DNA of 64,000 bases from Prevotella nigrescens. Lineage in GTDB: Bacteria; Bacteroidota; Bacteroidia; Bacteroidales; Bacteroidaceae. The stretch covers positions 1,608,001 through 1,672,000 of the forward strand of contig NZ_CP133465.1 of the NCBI RefSeq assembly GCF_031191185.1. Direction: 5' to 3'. The notes beneath the pieces are model-generated. The model saw only the letters and a list, made by a program, of their open reading frames with translations, was not told where the DNA came from and did no database searches. The position numbers and the translations under genes are program-made. Positions 18,414 through 27,248 of this stretch are shown here, piece after piece (the first letter of the stretch is position 1; every line of letters begins with the position of its first letter).

Positions 18414-19742
18414 TTAGTGCGAAATCCTATCTAATACGACTTCTAAAGCCTTATTGCTTTCAACTTCTATATCAGGCAATGCACCGTGTATATTGTTTTC
18501 ATCAGCACCGAAAAGCCAAAAACGTTTGAAAGAAATGCTGAGTTGTAATTTGGAATGGGGCAATACATAACCCACCACATCGCCATAGGAAATATTCATT
18601 CCACCTGCTTCTTCGCCTACAAGTGTACCGATTTTAAAAGCCTTGAAAGTCCAAGCAAAACTTGCTGCTGCTGAAAAAGAATGATGATTGACAAGTACCC
18701 ATACTTTCCCGCTGAAGCGTTGCGCAGCATCGGCTTGCGGTTGGGTCATCTTATCAATTATATAGAAGTTTACTCCTTGTTCGTATTTTCGGCGTGCTAA
18801 CCTTTGCGTAATTGGTGTTACCTTCGTCCAAACCTTTTCGTACTGCATAAATGGCGTTTTTGCAATGTATGAAAGTAAAGTATCACCTGCCATTGAAGTT
18901 CCTCCGCCATTATCGCGAATATCGATTATCAGGTTCTCAATATGGCGTGTATTCAAGTCTGCCACCATCTTACGGCATACATCTGCAAGTTCTTGCGCAT
19001 TCATAAAGTGAGGAACAGTCATTAAAGCAGCTTTTTTATTGATAATGCGGTAACTCGCAAAATCATTCTGTGGTACTTCTTTCATACCACGTTTCATCTC
19101 CTTTTGCTTCTCTTCTAACGAAACGCTATACATCTTTCGGTTAACAATTTTGCCATTCTCAATGTATTGTATGTCATATTCAGCAGCATTATACAACATA
19201 TAGAACCAAGCAAGAAACCCATTGTTCACATTTGTTAGCTTAAAGAAAGTCCGTTCACCTGACGCATAAGGTAGCATTTTTTCAATCATTTCCTTGCTGC
19301 TTACCCCATTAATAGAAACTATCTTCGCTCCTTCAGGAACGCCGAACAAGGTTCCGCGTGTAGTAATCGTAGAATCGTTGGCATCAACTGAAACCATTAA
19401 AGGAAAACGCGGCATATCTTTTTCGAAAGCATCTTTGTAAGGAAAGTAAAGTGCTGTATGTCCATCGCCAACGGCAGCCACTAAGGGCGCAACACTCCGA
19501 TAGAAGTCGAGCGTGGTCAGACTATCTGGGAATGCTTGCTTGATGGCATTCGCTTGTGAAAGGAATGCGGTAGGTGTACACACAGAGAACACATTGGGGT
19601 GCACCTCACACAACATATAAACTAAACTATCTAAGTCGTCAATGGCTTGCTGTCTGCTCAGTTTTCCATTGTCTGTGCTACCAGCATTCATTGTGCCGAT
19701 AAATGTTTGCACGAATGTAAGAATTAAGAAAAAACGCTTCAT
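18414..19742 (-). CDS. S41 family (C-terminal processing) serine peptidase
   Basis: Exported 442-residue protein with signal peptide. It carries S41 features: LIIDIRDNGGGTSMAG, the catalytic serine in NHHSFSAAASFAW, and GTLVGEEAGG downstream. A canonical PDZ domain is not obvious. It is the last gene of a tight operon, 13 bp after the winged-helix regulator, so it probably acts on or with the envelope products of that operon. Substrate unknown. Confidence 0.88.
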   Translation of the reverse strand: MKRFFLILTFVQTFIGTMNAGSTDNGKLSRQQAIDDLDSLVYMLCEVHPNVFSVCTPTAFLSQANAIKQAFPDSLTTLDFYRSVAPLVAAVGDGHTALYFPYKDAFEKDMPRFPLMVSVDANDSTITTRGTLFGVPEGAKIVSINGVSSKEMIEKMLPYASGERTFFKLTNVNNGFLAWFYMLYNAAEYDIQYIENGKIVNRKMYSVSLEEKQKEMKRGMKEVPQNDFASYRIINKKAALMTVPHFMNAQELADVCRKMVADLNTRHIENLIIDIRDNGGGTSMAGDTLLSYIAKTPFMQYEKVWTKVTPITQRLARRKYEQGVNFYIIDKMTQPQADAAQRFSGKVWVLVNHHSFSAAASFAWTFKAFKIGTLVGEEAGGMNISYGDVVGYVLPHSKLQLSISFKRFWLFGADENNIHGALPDIEVESNKALEVVLDRISH

Positions 19743-19755
19743 TTCAATACTATTA

Positions 19756-20058
19756 TTATATGTTTAAATTCAAATACGACTTTAACGCCTGCACGTGGTC
19801 TGCCAATGCCTGTATTCCTTGTGGCGTTATACGGCAAACGGTTTGGGGAACTTTGCCCTTGTAGCCTTTCTTCACCTTTATATACTTCGCCTTTTCCAAC
19901 TTGTCTATCTGCACACTTATGTTGCCCGATGTAGCCTTCGTGGCGTTCTTTATGTAAGTGAAGTCGGCACTGTCGGCACTCATCAGTATCGACATAATTG
20001 CCAAACGCAATTCGTTGTTCAGCAAAGGGTCGAGGGGGAGGAAATCGTTATCTGCCAT
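19756..20058 (-). CDS. Winged-helix transcriptional regulator
   Basis: 100-residue DNA-binding protein of the HTH_34/MarR-like type: LRLAIMSILMSADSADF, then the recognition helix region KATSGNISVQIDKLEKA, and the wing YIKVKKGYKGKVPQTV. Its start overlaps the upstream membrane-protein gene by 11 bp. In this family such regulators often travel with a membrane protein, as here. Autoregulation of the operon is inference. Confidence 0.88.
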   Translation of the reverse strand: MADNDFLPLDPLLNNELRLAIMSILMSADSADFTYIKNATKATSGNISVQIDKLEKAKYIKVKKGYKGKVPQTVCRITPQGIQALADHVQALKSYLNLNI

Positions 20059-20668
20059 TGCTGAACTTTAAATATAAACCCGGAATCAATAGTGTGAACA
20101 CGGCTGTAACAGCTACGCACAGTAATTCGTTCACACCCTGATTGACAAGCGAGAAGTAAGAACATGCTGCACATGCCACCGCACCGATGACAGAGATAAA
20201 CAAACGATTAATCACCAGCCCAGTAACGGCAACCGACAAGCCCATAAACAGAATGATGGTTGGCGTCATCGGTATGATTTGCCTTACGGAGATGCCGCCA
20301 AAGGTTATCGCACATATATTGATAGCCCACAAAACAAACACCGATATTCCGAATACACCCCACATGTAGCCAATGGTACGGCTGACGATGGTGTCGGGAA
20401 CAGACCAAGAACGGTTGAAATAGTACTGGTATATGCCACCTATCAGCGTCATCAATATCCAAAGCAAATGCCAACTGCCGCCGCCTTCGCCCTTTGGTGT
20501 GTTCGTTATGAGCAACCAAATGATGAGAGAAGTAGATAATACCAATCCGCCCCAAACAAGCAACGGCTGTGCCGAAGCCTTGGCAACGTCTCTCCTACTC
20601 TGCTCTATCGTTCTCTCAATGAGTTTCAGACTCTCTGCTGCTGTTAATTCTTTTTCTTTCATAATCAT
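20048..20668 (-). CDS. Multi-pass membrane protein paired with regulator
   Basis: 206 residues. A charged N-terminal segment (SLKLIERTIEQSRRDVAK) is followed by about five or six hydrophobic helices. No transport motif recognised. ATG overlaps the TGA of the barrel-receptor gene (ATGA at 20665-20668), and its end overlaps the regulator gene by 11 bp. The arrangement points to a stoichiometric membrane partner or sensor for the regulator. Confidence 0.8.
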   Translation of the reverse strand: MIMKEKELTAAESLKLIERTIEQSRRDVAKASAQPLLVWGGLVLSTSLIIWLLITNTPKGEGGGSWHLLWILMTLIGGIYQYYFNRSWSVPDTIVSRTIGYMWGVFGISVFVLWAINICAITFGGISVRQIIPMTPTIILFMGLSVAVTGLVINRLFISVIGAVACAACSYFSLVNQGVNELLCVAVTAVFTLLIPGLYLKFSNGR

Positions 20669-22776
20669 AGTTTTATATTGTTGTTTTTATTGAAATCGTT
20701 CAAGCGTTCCGCCTCGCCATTGTCGTCGCGCTTCAGCTTTCTGCCACCTTTTCCTTTGCCGAAGTTGTAAGTAAGCGTAAGTTGAATGTTCCTACTGTTG
20801 CTTCCTTGCATCGTATCGTAGAAGTTGGAATAGCGGCTGTGCGCTTCAATGAATCCATATTGCTTGTTGAATACATTCTTCACTGCCAACGACAAATTTA
20901 CTCTTGGCTTGAAAGCTTTCGACAACAGTAGGTCTACACGCTGATAAGACCTAATCATAGAGTTGCCCGAATGCAAGCGCGAAGTGGCGTTTAACGATAC
21001 TTCCACATTGAAATTGTGCGGCAGTCGGAAAGTTGCCTTCGTGTTGTTCATATATAGGAAATGTCCTTTTATGCTTTCGCCCTTCGTTATCTGAATGGTT
21101 TGATAGCACAGAAGCGTATTGAAGTTTATGTTGAACCAATAGCAAGGCTGGAAAGGCAAGCTAAGATAAGCGTACCAATGGTTTTCCTGATGGTGGTTGA
21201 TGTAAGTAACGTAACTGCCCATAGGGTTGTCTGGTGTTTCAAAAGAAAACTCTCTAATCAGGTCGCTGTGCATATCAACCCCCAACGTCAGCGAATACAC
21301 ATTGTTGTAAACGAGCGTCGAACGAAGGCTGTTTACGTATTCAGGGCGCAAGGCAACATTGCCTATCGCATAGGTAAACAACGATGTCTGCGTTTTCGTA
21401 GGGTTCTGCTGACTGAACAATGGGCGGGCTATCTTTCGAGAATACGATGCGATAACTTTCCATTTGCCGTACTCGTCTATATCATAGCCTATCGAAACGT
21501 AAGGGAACAAGTCGCTGTAATTTCGCTTTATGTTCGTCGGAAACTCTTTGGTGGCTACATATTCATATCGCAGTCCCACTTCGTAATTCAGTTTCTTGTA
21601 AGCAGCTGCAAACTGTGCATAGCCTGCAAATATGCGTTCTTTCTGCTCAAAAGCGGCATTGCTGTTGTCGTTCTGGTCTGATGAAACACCACCATACAGC
21701 GTATTGTTGTCTGCCGATATGGCATTGTGTTTCACTCCAAACAATAGATTGCTGTTCTTTGTAAACTGTTTGAACACGGATAAATCTATTGCCAATACCT
21801 TATATATAGATGCCGTGTTGCTCGAATCGCACGTGTTTTCAAACAGATTTACATTATCACCACGCAACCGTCTGACATCATACGAACTTGATAACTTTAC
21901 TTTTGAGCCTTCATTATCTACCTTGTATGATACATCTGCTTGGAGAGAATGCAAATGATTTCGTAGCTTTTGCGTGTAAGTGCTCAATACATCGTGCATA
22001 CTTATCTCTGGTGTCTGCATAGATGTGCGGTCGTTGGTTGTTCTTTTCAAACGGTTCAGCGTGAACGCATACTCTGTTCCGATATTCCAACGAGTGCTTA
22101 AATCGGCAAATCCGCCTACTCTCCAATAATAGTCTCTCGCTGGAATACGATTGTTACTCATAGAATTATAATCGTATGAAGGCAGGTTGAAAACTCGCTT
22201 TATACGCCCTTCGCCATTATTCTTGGCAGTAATGGGGTTGGAAAACGAAGCATACAGGTTTACTTTGTTCCATCTTGAAAACACCGAAACGGATGCAGTG
22301 TTGCGGAAGAATGTGTTGGCAACGTTCAAACGGTTTTCTATCGAGCCATTCACTCCGTTATCTTTCTGCTTCCGAAGAACAATATTAATCACTCCGCCCT
22401 GCACGTTGGCATCTTGCGAAGCATCAGCAACCGTCTGGACTTCCACCTTGCTGATATCCGAAGAACGCAGACTTTGCAAGTAGCTTATCAATGCTGCACC
22501 TTCCATTCGTATTTCGTGCCCATTGAGAAGAACCTTCACTTTCCCTCTGCCATCTATGCTAATACCGCTCTCGGTTACTGCCACATGAGGAACAGATGCC
22601 AACACTTCGTCCATTGTCTTGTTTTCGTCTTCACGCATTTGCACGATTATTTTGTTGCCTTTATTCATTGTTCTGCTTGCAACAACAGTAACTTCCTGCA
22701 ACAAATGCTGCTTCGATACATTAACAGTATCAGCGAACGAGACGAACACAGAGAGCATAATATTCAAAAATAGCAT
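20665..22776 (-). CDS. Outer-membrane beta-barrel receptor (TonB-dependent family)
   Basis: 703 residues with signal peptide, then a plug domain (LLQEVTVVASR, VDASQDANVQGGVINIVL-like region) and an outer-membrane beta-barrel of the OMP_b-brl_3 type ending in LTLTYNFGKGKGG. The N-terminal carboxypeptidase-regulatory-like domain common in this family is absent. Substrate unknown. It lies 65 bp downstream of a DUF2141 gene, in the same direction, and is translationally coupled to the membrane protein gene after it. Confidence 0.88.
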   Translation of the reverse strand: MLFLNIMLSVFVSFADTVNVSKQHLLQEVTVVASRTMNKGNKIIVQMREDENKTMDEVLASVPHVAVTESGISIDGRGKVKVLLNGHEIRMEGAALISYLQSLRSSDISKVEVQTVADASQDANVQGGVINIVLRKQKDNGVNGSIENRLNVANTFFRNTASVSVFSRWNKVNLYASFSNPITAKNNGEGRIKRVFNLPSYDYNSMSNNRIPARDYYWRVGGFADLSTRWNIGTEYAFTLNRLKRTTNDRTSMQTPEISMHDVLSTYTQKLRNHLHSLQADVSYKVDNEGSKVKLSSSYDVRRLRGDNVNLFENTCDSSNTASIYKVLAIDLSVFKQFTKNSNLLFGVKHNAISADNNTLYGGVSSDQNDNSNAAFEQKERIFAGYAQFAAAYKKLNYEVGLRYEYVATKEFPTNIKRNYSDLFPYVSIGYDIDEYGKWKVIASYSRKIARPLFSQQNPTKTQTSLFTYAIGNVALRPEYVNSLRSTLVYNNVYSLTLGVDMHSDLIREFSFETPDNPMGSYVTYINHHQENHWYAYLSLPFQPCYWFNINFNTLLCYQTIQITKGESIKGHFLYMNNTKATFRLPHNFNVEVSLNATSRLHSGNSMIRSYQRVDLLLSKAFKPRVNLSLAVKNVFNKQYGFIEAHSRYSNFYDTMQGSNSRNIQLTLTYNFGKGKGGRKLKRDDNGEAERLNDFNKNNNIKL

Positions 22777-22841
22777 AGCCGTTTCATTCTTTTATTAAAT
22801 GTTTTCAAACATCTTTCTTTCAAGACACCCTTCCAATGGTT

Positions 22842-23219
22842 TTATTGAAGATAGGTAACTTTTGCAGTAAGCACGCCTTTCTTCAAATCTTTTTCAGTGA
22901 AAATCTGCTGTATAAATCCTTCCGTTGGGCGGCCGTATTCGTCCCTATCCAACTGTTTGTTCCCGTTTGCGTCAATAAAGGCACTTACTTTAAACTTACT
23001 CCACTCGGGCATTTCAAGTGTTATTTCCATCTTGTGCCCACTCACTGCTTGCATCAACATTACAGGCTTAGCAGCATTATCGGTCGCATCTAAAGTTTCT
23101 ACCATTATTAAAAGCGTCCCTTCTGTTTCTCTAATCCCGTTAATGGATAACGTTACGGTTTTACCGCTACACAATGCGCATACGGCAAAAGTAATGATAG
23201 ATAATAGTAATCGTTTCAT
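22842..23219 (-). CDS. DUF2141 domain-containing secreted protein
   Basis: 125-residue exported protein with a signal peptide ending near CSGKT. The DUF2141 pattern is visible: LSINGIRETEGTLLIMVET, then FKVSAFIDANGNKQLDRDEYGRPTEG. The Asp-rich loop DANGNKQLD looks like a calcium-type site, but binding is unproven. It is the promoter-proximal gene of the barrel/regulator/protease operon. Confidence 0.88.
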   Translation of the reverse strand: MKRLLLSIITFAVCALCSGKTVTLSINGIRETEGTLLIMVETLDATDNAAKPVMLMQAVSGHKMEITLEMPEWSKFKVSAFIDANGNKQLDRDEYGRPTEGFIQQIFTEKDLKKGVLTAKVTYLQ

Positions 23220-23251
23220 AATTGGTTTCCTTTAATTTATTAATTACGCTG

Positions 23252-23283
23252 CAAATATAATGTAGTTTATAATATAAACCAAA
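23252..23283 (-). promoter_or_regulatory. Promoter of the DUF2141-receptor-regulator-protease operon
   Basis: Minus-strand TTTG (23280-23283), 20-bp spacer, TATATTTG (23252-23259). This is an exact consensus match, 33 bp before the DUF2141 ATG. Confidence 0.7.
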
Positions 23284-23329
23284 TATAACGACTGATTACA
23301 AGATAGTTATAACTTTATTTAACATACAA

Positions 23330-23376
23330 AAACAATAAGAGGACACACCGTTTAAACGATGTATCCTCTTGTTATT
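23330..23376 (-). terminator. Terminator after prs
   Basis: AATAAGAGGA and TCCTCTTGTTATT arms around a GTTTAAAC-containing loop, between prs and the next operon. Confidence 0.6.
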
Positions 23377-23440
23377 TATGTTGTTTCTGGCTACTTCTGA
23401 AGATTAGTAGTCAAGCTTTTACTTTACCAAATACTATATA

Positions 23441-24379
23441 TTAAACAAGGTATTGGTTTGATATACTTTCGTTGTTCACAACACGACGGATTGTTTCTGC
23501 AAACATATCGGCAACCGAAATCTGCTTAACCTTTGAACATCTGTCGGTGTATGGAATAGAATCGGTAAATACAATCTCTTCTATTGCAGATGCTTCTACT
23601 CGTTCGTTGGCTGGTCCGCTCATCACACAGTGCGATGCGCAAGCACGTACACTCTTCGCTCCCGCTTCCTTCATAATATCAGCAGCCTTCGTCATAGTGC
23701 CTGCAGTGTCTACCATATCGTCTACAATAACAACGTTCTTGTCCTTTACATCACCGATAATCTGCATTGTTGCAACCTCATTGGCACGTGCACGTGTTTT
23801 GTTGCAAAGCACTAATGGACAGCCAAGATACTTTGCGTATGTGTTTGCACGCTTAGAACCACCAACATCAGGACTGGCTATTACCATATCTTTCAAGCGC
23901 AGGCTCTGCAAATATGGAAGTAACACACCGCTTGCATAGAGGTGATCCACAGGTACATCGAAGAATCCTTGAATCTGGTCTGCGTGTAAATCCATTGTAA
24001 TAAGACGGTCAATACCGGCTACACTGAGCAAGTCGGCAACTAATTTTGCACCGATACTCACACGTGGTTTGTCTTTTCTATCCTGACGCGCCCAACCAAA
24101 ATAAGGAATAACAGCAATAATGTTGCGGGCAGATGCACGCTTTGCAGCATCAATCATCAAGAGCAGCTCCATTAGATTGTCAGAGTTAGGGAATGTACTT
24201 TGTACAAGATATACGTCTTTTCCACGAATACTCTGTTCGTAAGAAACCACAAACTCTCCATCAGAGAAGCGTGTCATTAACGAATTGCCTAAAGGACAAC
24301 CCAAACTTGCACAAATTTTTTCTGCCAAGTATCTCGTCTTTGTTCCCGAGAATACTAAAAAAGAGTTTTCTTCACTCAT
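23441..24379 (-). CDS. prs: Ribose-phosphate pyrophosphokinase
   Basis: Makes PRPP from ribose 5-phosphate and ATP for nucleotide, His and Trp synthesis. The 312-residue length is normal. Motifs: FSDGEFVV, DLHADQIQGFF for ATP/metal binding, and the PRPP loop VVIVDDMVDTAGT. Cytoplasmic, stand-alone gene. Confidence 0.96.
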   Translation of the reverse strand: MSEENSFLVFSGTKTRYLAEKICASLGCPLGNSLMTRFSDGEFVVSYEQSIRGKDVYLVQSTFPNSDNLMELLLMIDAAKRASARNIIAVIPYFGWARQDRKDKPRVSIGAKLVADLLSVAGIDRLITMDLHADQIQGFFDVPVDHLYASGVLLPYLQSLRLKDMVIASPDVGGSKRANTYAKYLGCPLVLCNKTRARANEVATMQIIGDVKDKNVVIVDDMVDTAGTMTKAADIMKEAGAKSVRACASHCVMSGPANERVEASAIEEIVFTDSIPYTDRCSKVKQISVADMFAETIRRVVNNESISNQYLV

Positions 24380-24413
24380 TTCTATTAGTTGTTAAATATA
24401 GGTGTTATATTGA

Positions 24414-25025
24414 TTATTCTATTGCTTGTTGAAGTTTCTGAAAGTACTTTATGATACCTTTAAAATCGATGTCGGCATGCAAATCGAACTGATTCCAAAA
24501 CTCTCTGCCTACAACGACTCCTCCAAATCCATATTGCTTTATGTCAGGAACCCGTTCCAGGGTTATTCCTCCCATAGCATAAACACGTTTCCCAAGCAGT
24601 CCCTGGTCTTTCAGTTCGTTCAGTTCCAAATCGGAAAACGTATGCTCTTCAACTGTTACATTGCAATCATCACCGTACATATTACCTAAAAACACATAGT
24701 CTGAGTTCTTCTTCATCTCTTTCAACCACATAGAGTTCCGGCATGTTCTTCCAATTTGTCCTTTATAACCGATAGGTGGTACGGCATTCTCCGTATCGAG
24801 ATGAATACCTGCCAACTGTTTTTCTGCTTTAAGATAATAATGTTGATGGATTGTGATATATTTATGATAGATTTTCGGAATAAGCGACAGCAAACGTTCT
24901 AAATAGAGGGCAGATTTCTCATTCTTCGAGATATGGAGATTGTCAAGTCCTTCCTCGAAGAGTGCAGTCAATATTTTATCTTCTTCCACAAAGTATGTGG
25001 ATTTAGTCATAACGACCAGTTTCAT
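24414..25025 (-). CDS. Thiamine phosphate synthase-like (ThiE/TenI family)
   Basis: 203 residues from the ATG at 25023-25025 (MKLVVMTKSTYF); a longer frame upstream runs through promoter DNA. The TIM-barrel tail motif YAMGGITLERV and GGVVVGREFW resemble the ThiE/TenI phosphate-binding end. No other thiamine gene is nearby and key residues are divergent, so the true reaction may differ. Reads away from nspC. Confidence 0.7.
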   Translation of the reverse strand: MKLVVMTKSTYFVEEDKILTALFEEGLDNLHISKNEKSALYLERLLSLIPKIYHKYITIHQHYYLKAEKQLAGIHLDTENAVPPIGYKGQIGRTCRNSMWLKEMKKNSDYVFLGNMYGDDCNVTVEEHTFSDLELNELKDQGLLGKRVYAMGGITLERVPDIKQYGFGGVVVGREFWNQFDLHADIDFKGIIKYFQKLQQAIE

Positions 25026-25041
25026 ACCCAGCAATTTGATG

Positions 25042-25074
25042 CAAAGGTAAATATTATTTCCGAGTTTTACAAAC
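25042..25074 (-). promoter_or_regulatory. Promoter of the thiE-like gene
   Basis: Minus-strand TTTG (25071-25074), 21-bp spacer, TACCTTTG (25042-25049). It lies 16 bp from the ATG, implying a leader of about 10-15 nt. Confidence 0.55.
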
Positions 25075-25081
25075 TTTTCTG

Positions 25082-25089
25082 TATATTTG
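25082..25089 (+). promoter_or_regulatory. -7 element abutting the nspC start codon
   Basis: TATATTTG fits the -7 consensus and ends 4 bp before the ATG at 25094. No ideal -33 box is visible. Confidence 0.5.
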
Positions 25090-25093
25090 CAAA

Positions 25094-26257
25094 ATGAAAA
25101 TAAACACAACTACATTCGAGGAACTGCATCGCCCCGTCTATATATTAGAGGAAGCGAAGCTGCGCAACAACCTGTCGCTTATATCGTCCATAGCAAAAGA
25201 GGCTGATATTGAAATTATCTTGGCTTTCAAAGCCTATGCCCTTTGGAAGACATTCCCTATTTTCCGCGAATATATTAATGCCACAACAGCATCGTCGCTC
25301 TACGAAACCAAGTTGGGCTACAACGAGTTTGGCGCACCTACACATACCTTCTCGCCTGCTTATACCGATTATGAAATAGACGAAATTGCACAATGCTCAT
25401 CGCATTTGGTGTTCAATTCGCTCTCCCAGTTCAATCGTTTCCACCTGCAATCAAAGCAAGCCAACAGCAACATAAGTATCGGATTGCGCGTCAATCCAGA
25501 ATATTCTGAAGTAGAAACATTACTTTATAACCCCTGCGCAGCAGGCACTCGCTTTGGTGTTTCAGCCGACAAACTACCCCAACAGCTACCTGCCGACATT
25601 GAAGGCTTCCACATTCACTGCCACTGCGAAAGCGGCAGCGATGTCTTCGAACGTACACTGCAACATATTGAGGACAAGTTTTCGCAATGGTTCAAGCAGA
25701 TTAAATGGATAAATTTCGGTGGCGGACACCTTATGACACGCAAGGGTTACGACATAAAACGATTAGTCAGCATACTGCAAAAGTTCAAAACGAAGTATCC
25801 ACATCTTAAAGTAATATTAGAACCAGGTAGTGCATTTGCTTGGCAAACAGGTTCTCTCGTATCGCAAGTTGTAGATATAGTAGAAGACAAGGGCATAAGC
25901 ACAGCCATATTAAACGTCAGTTTTACTTGCCATATGCCCGACTGTTTGGAAATGCCCTACTACCCCGATGTGCGTACAGCCAAGCACGTTAAGGATAGCG
26001 AACAGCACGCAAAGAACGTTTATCGTCTGGGAGGAAACAGCTGTTTGAGTGGCGATTGGATGGGATATTGGCGGTTTGACCATGAGCTACAAGTGGGCGA
26101 AAATATTATTTTCGAGGATATGCTGCACTACACAACCGTTAAAACCAATATGTTCAACGGTATCACCCACCCCGACATTGCCTTGTTGAAACAAAATGGA
26201 GAACTGGAAACGCTGCGCAACTTTACTTACAGCGACTATAAGCAACGTATGGATTAA
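25094..26257 (+). CDS. nspC: Carboxynorspermidine decarboxylase
   Basis: PLP-dependent fold-type III decarboxylase of the alternative spermidine pathway (carboxyspermidine to spermidine). 387 residues. The PLP lysine region AFKAYALW, HIHCHCESG, NFGGGH, EPGSAFAWQTG and the active-site cysteine region CHMPDCLEMPY are all present. Its partner carboxynorspermidine synthase is not in this window. The promoter sits directly before the ATG. Confidence 0.94.
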   Translation: MKINTTTFEELHRPVYILEEAKLRNNLSLISSIAKEADIEIILAFKAYALWKTFPIFREYINATTASSLYETKLGYNEFGAPTHTFSPAYTDYEIDEIAQCSSHLVFNSLSQFNRFHLQSKQANSNISIGLRVNPEYSEVETLLYNPCAAGTRFGVSADKLPQQLPADIEGFHIHCHCESGSDVFERTLQHIEDKFSQWFKQIKWINFGGGHLMTRKGYDIKRLVSILQKFKTKYPHLKVILEPGSAFAWQTGSLVSQVVDIVEDKGISTAILNVSFTCHMPDCLEMPYYPDVRTAKHVKDSEQHAKNVYRLGGNSCLSGDWMGYWRFDHELQVGENIIFEDMLHYTTVKTNMFNGITHPDIALLKQNGELETLRNFTYSDYKQRMD

Positions 26258-26381
26258 GGCGAAGTAAATGCTATTTTCTCATAAAAATATCTGCCAAAAT
26301 ACTGAAATCAAATGCTATGGCATATATTTTGCATAATCAGAAAATAATCAGAAATTAAAAACATAAAGCAGGAGACTAAAA

Positions 26382-27035
26382 ATGGCATTCATAGACTATT
26401 ATAAAATATTAGGTGTAAAGAAAGACATACCACAGAAAGATGTCCGCGCAGCTTATCGCAAACGCGCAAAACAGTTTCACCCCGACCTTCACCCTAACGA
26501 CCCGAAAGCAAAGGCGAAGTTCCAGGCACTGTCAGAAGCCTACGAAGTAATCGGCGACCCAGATAAACGCGCCAAATACGATAAATATGGTGAACAATGG
26601 CGCAATGCTGACGCTTTTGAACAATCAGGAGGCGGAGAACAAGGTTATAGTAATTATAATACAGCTTTCGACGGATTCGATTTTAGCGGAATGGGCGGCG
26701 GATTCAGTAGTTTCTTCCAGGATTTGTTCGGAGGGGGAGCAGGAAGTAGCTTCAATAGACGGACAAGTTACCGAAAACCAGCTCCAAGAGACAGAGAAGT
26801 TGAACTCGGTATAGATTTATATACAGCTTTATTAGGGGGCGAAGTTGTTGTTATGTTGCCCGAGGGACGGAAAATCAAACTGAAAGTAAAACCTTATACT
26901 CAAGATGGCACTAAGGTTAGAATAAAGGGCAAAGACGGTTCGGTTGACACAATATTGACTTATAGGGTTAAACTACCGACTTCTCTAACCGAGAACCAGA
27001 AAGAACATTTACGTCAGATGCGTGATAATGCTTAA
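26382..27035 (+). CDS. J-domain co-chaperone, CbpA-like
   Basis: 217 residues: J domain (about 1-70) with HPD in FHPDLHP, a Gly/Phe-rich linker (about 80-130), and one C-terminal substrate-binding domain (EVELGIDLYTALLGGEV). It lacks the zinc finger of DnaJ and has only about half of the usual CbpA C-terminal region. Likely stimulates DnaK on specific clients. No modulator gene next to it. Confidence 0.9.
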   Translation: MAFIDYYKILGVKKDIPQKDVRAAYRKRAKQFHPDLHPNDPKAKAKFQALSEAYEVIGDPDKRAKYDKYGEQWRNADAFEQSGGGEQGYSNYNTAFDGFDFSGMGGGFSSFFQDLFGGGAGSSFNRRTSYRKPAPRDREVELGIDLYTALLGGEVVVMLPEGRKIKLKVKPYTQDGTKVRIKGKDGSVDTILTYRVKLPTSLTENQKEHLRQMRDNA

Positions 27036-27071
27036 GATTTGTACTAAACCTTATCAAATAAAAGCACATCT

Positions 27072-27203
27072 CAAAACCTATTGTTTTGCGTTCCCAAAAC
27101 GGTTGTTTTGCACGGCGAAAGCATAGGTTTTGCGATGTGAAACAGGCACTTTTTGTGTGTAAAAGTGTAATTGTCTCTTTTTAAGAGGATTAGCTTTACA
27201 AAA
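27072..27203 (+). repeat. Dispersed repeat, copy B
   Basis: The fullest copy on the + strand: GCGTTCCCAAAACGG, TTTTGCACGGCGAAAGC, GGTTTTGCGATGTGAAA, then CTTTTTAAGAGGATTAG and CTTTACAAAAC. It lies between the J-domain gene and the 3' end of the HAD gene and extends close to that stop. Confidence 0.7.
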
Positions 27204-27248
27204 CAAAATATATCTTCCAAGGCTGGCTTGCAACTCTCAAGAGAAGTT

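Noticed and set aside
24990..25093. TPP riboswitch before the thiE-like gene
   Set aside because: The predicted leader is only 10-15 nt, too short for any riboswitch, and no THI-box motif is visible.
27072..27203. CRISPR array
   Set aside because: TTTTGC units recur irregularly within the dispersed repeat, with no equal-length spacers and no cas genes.
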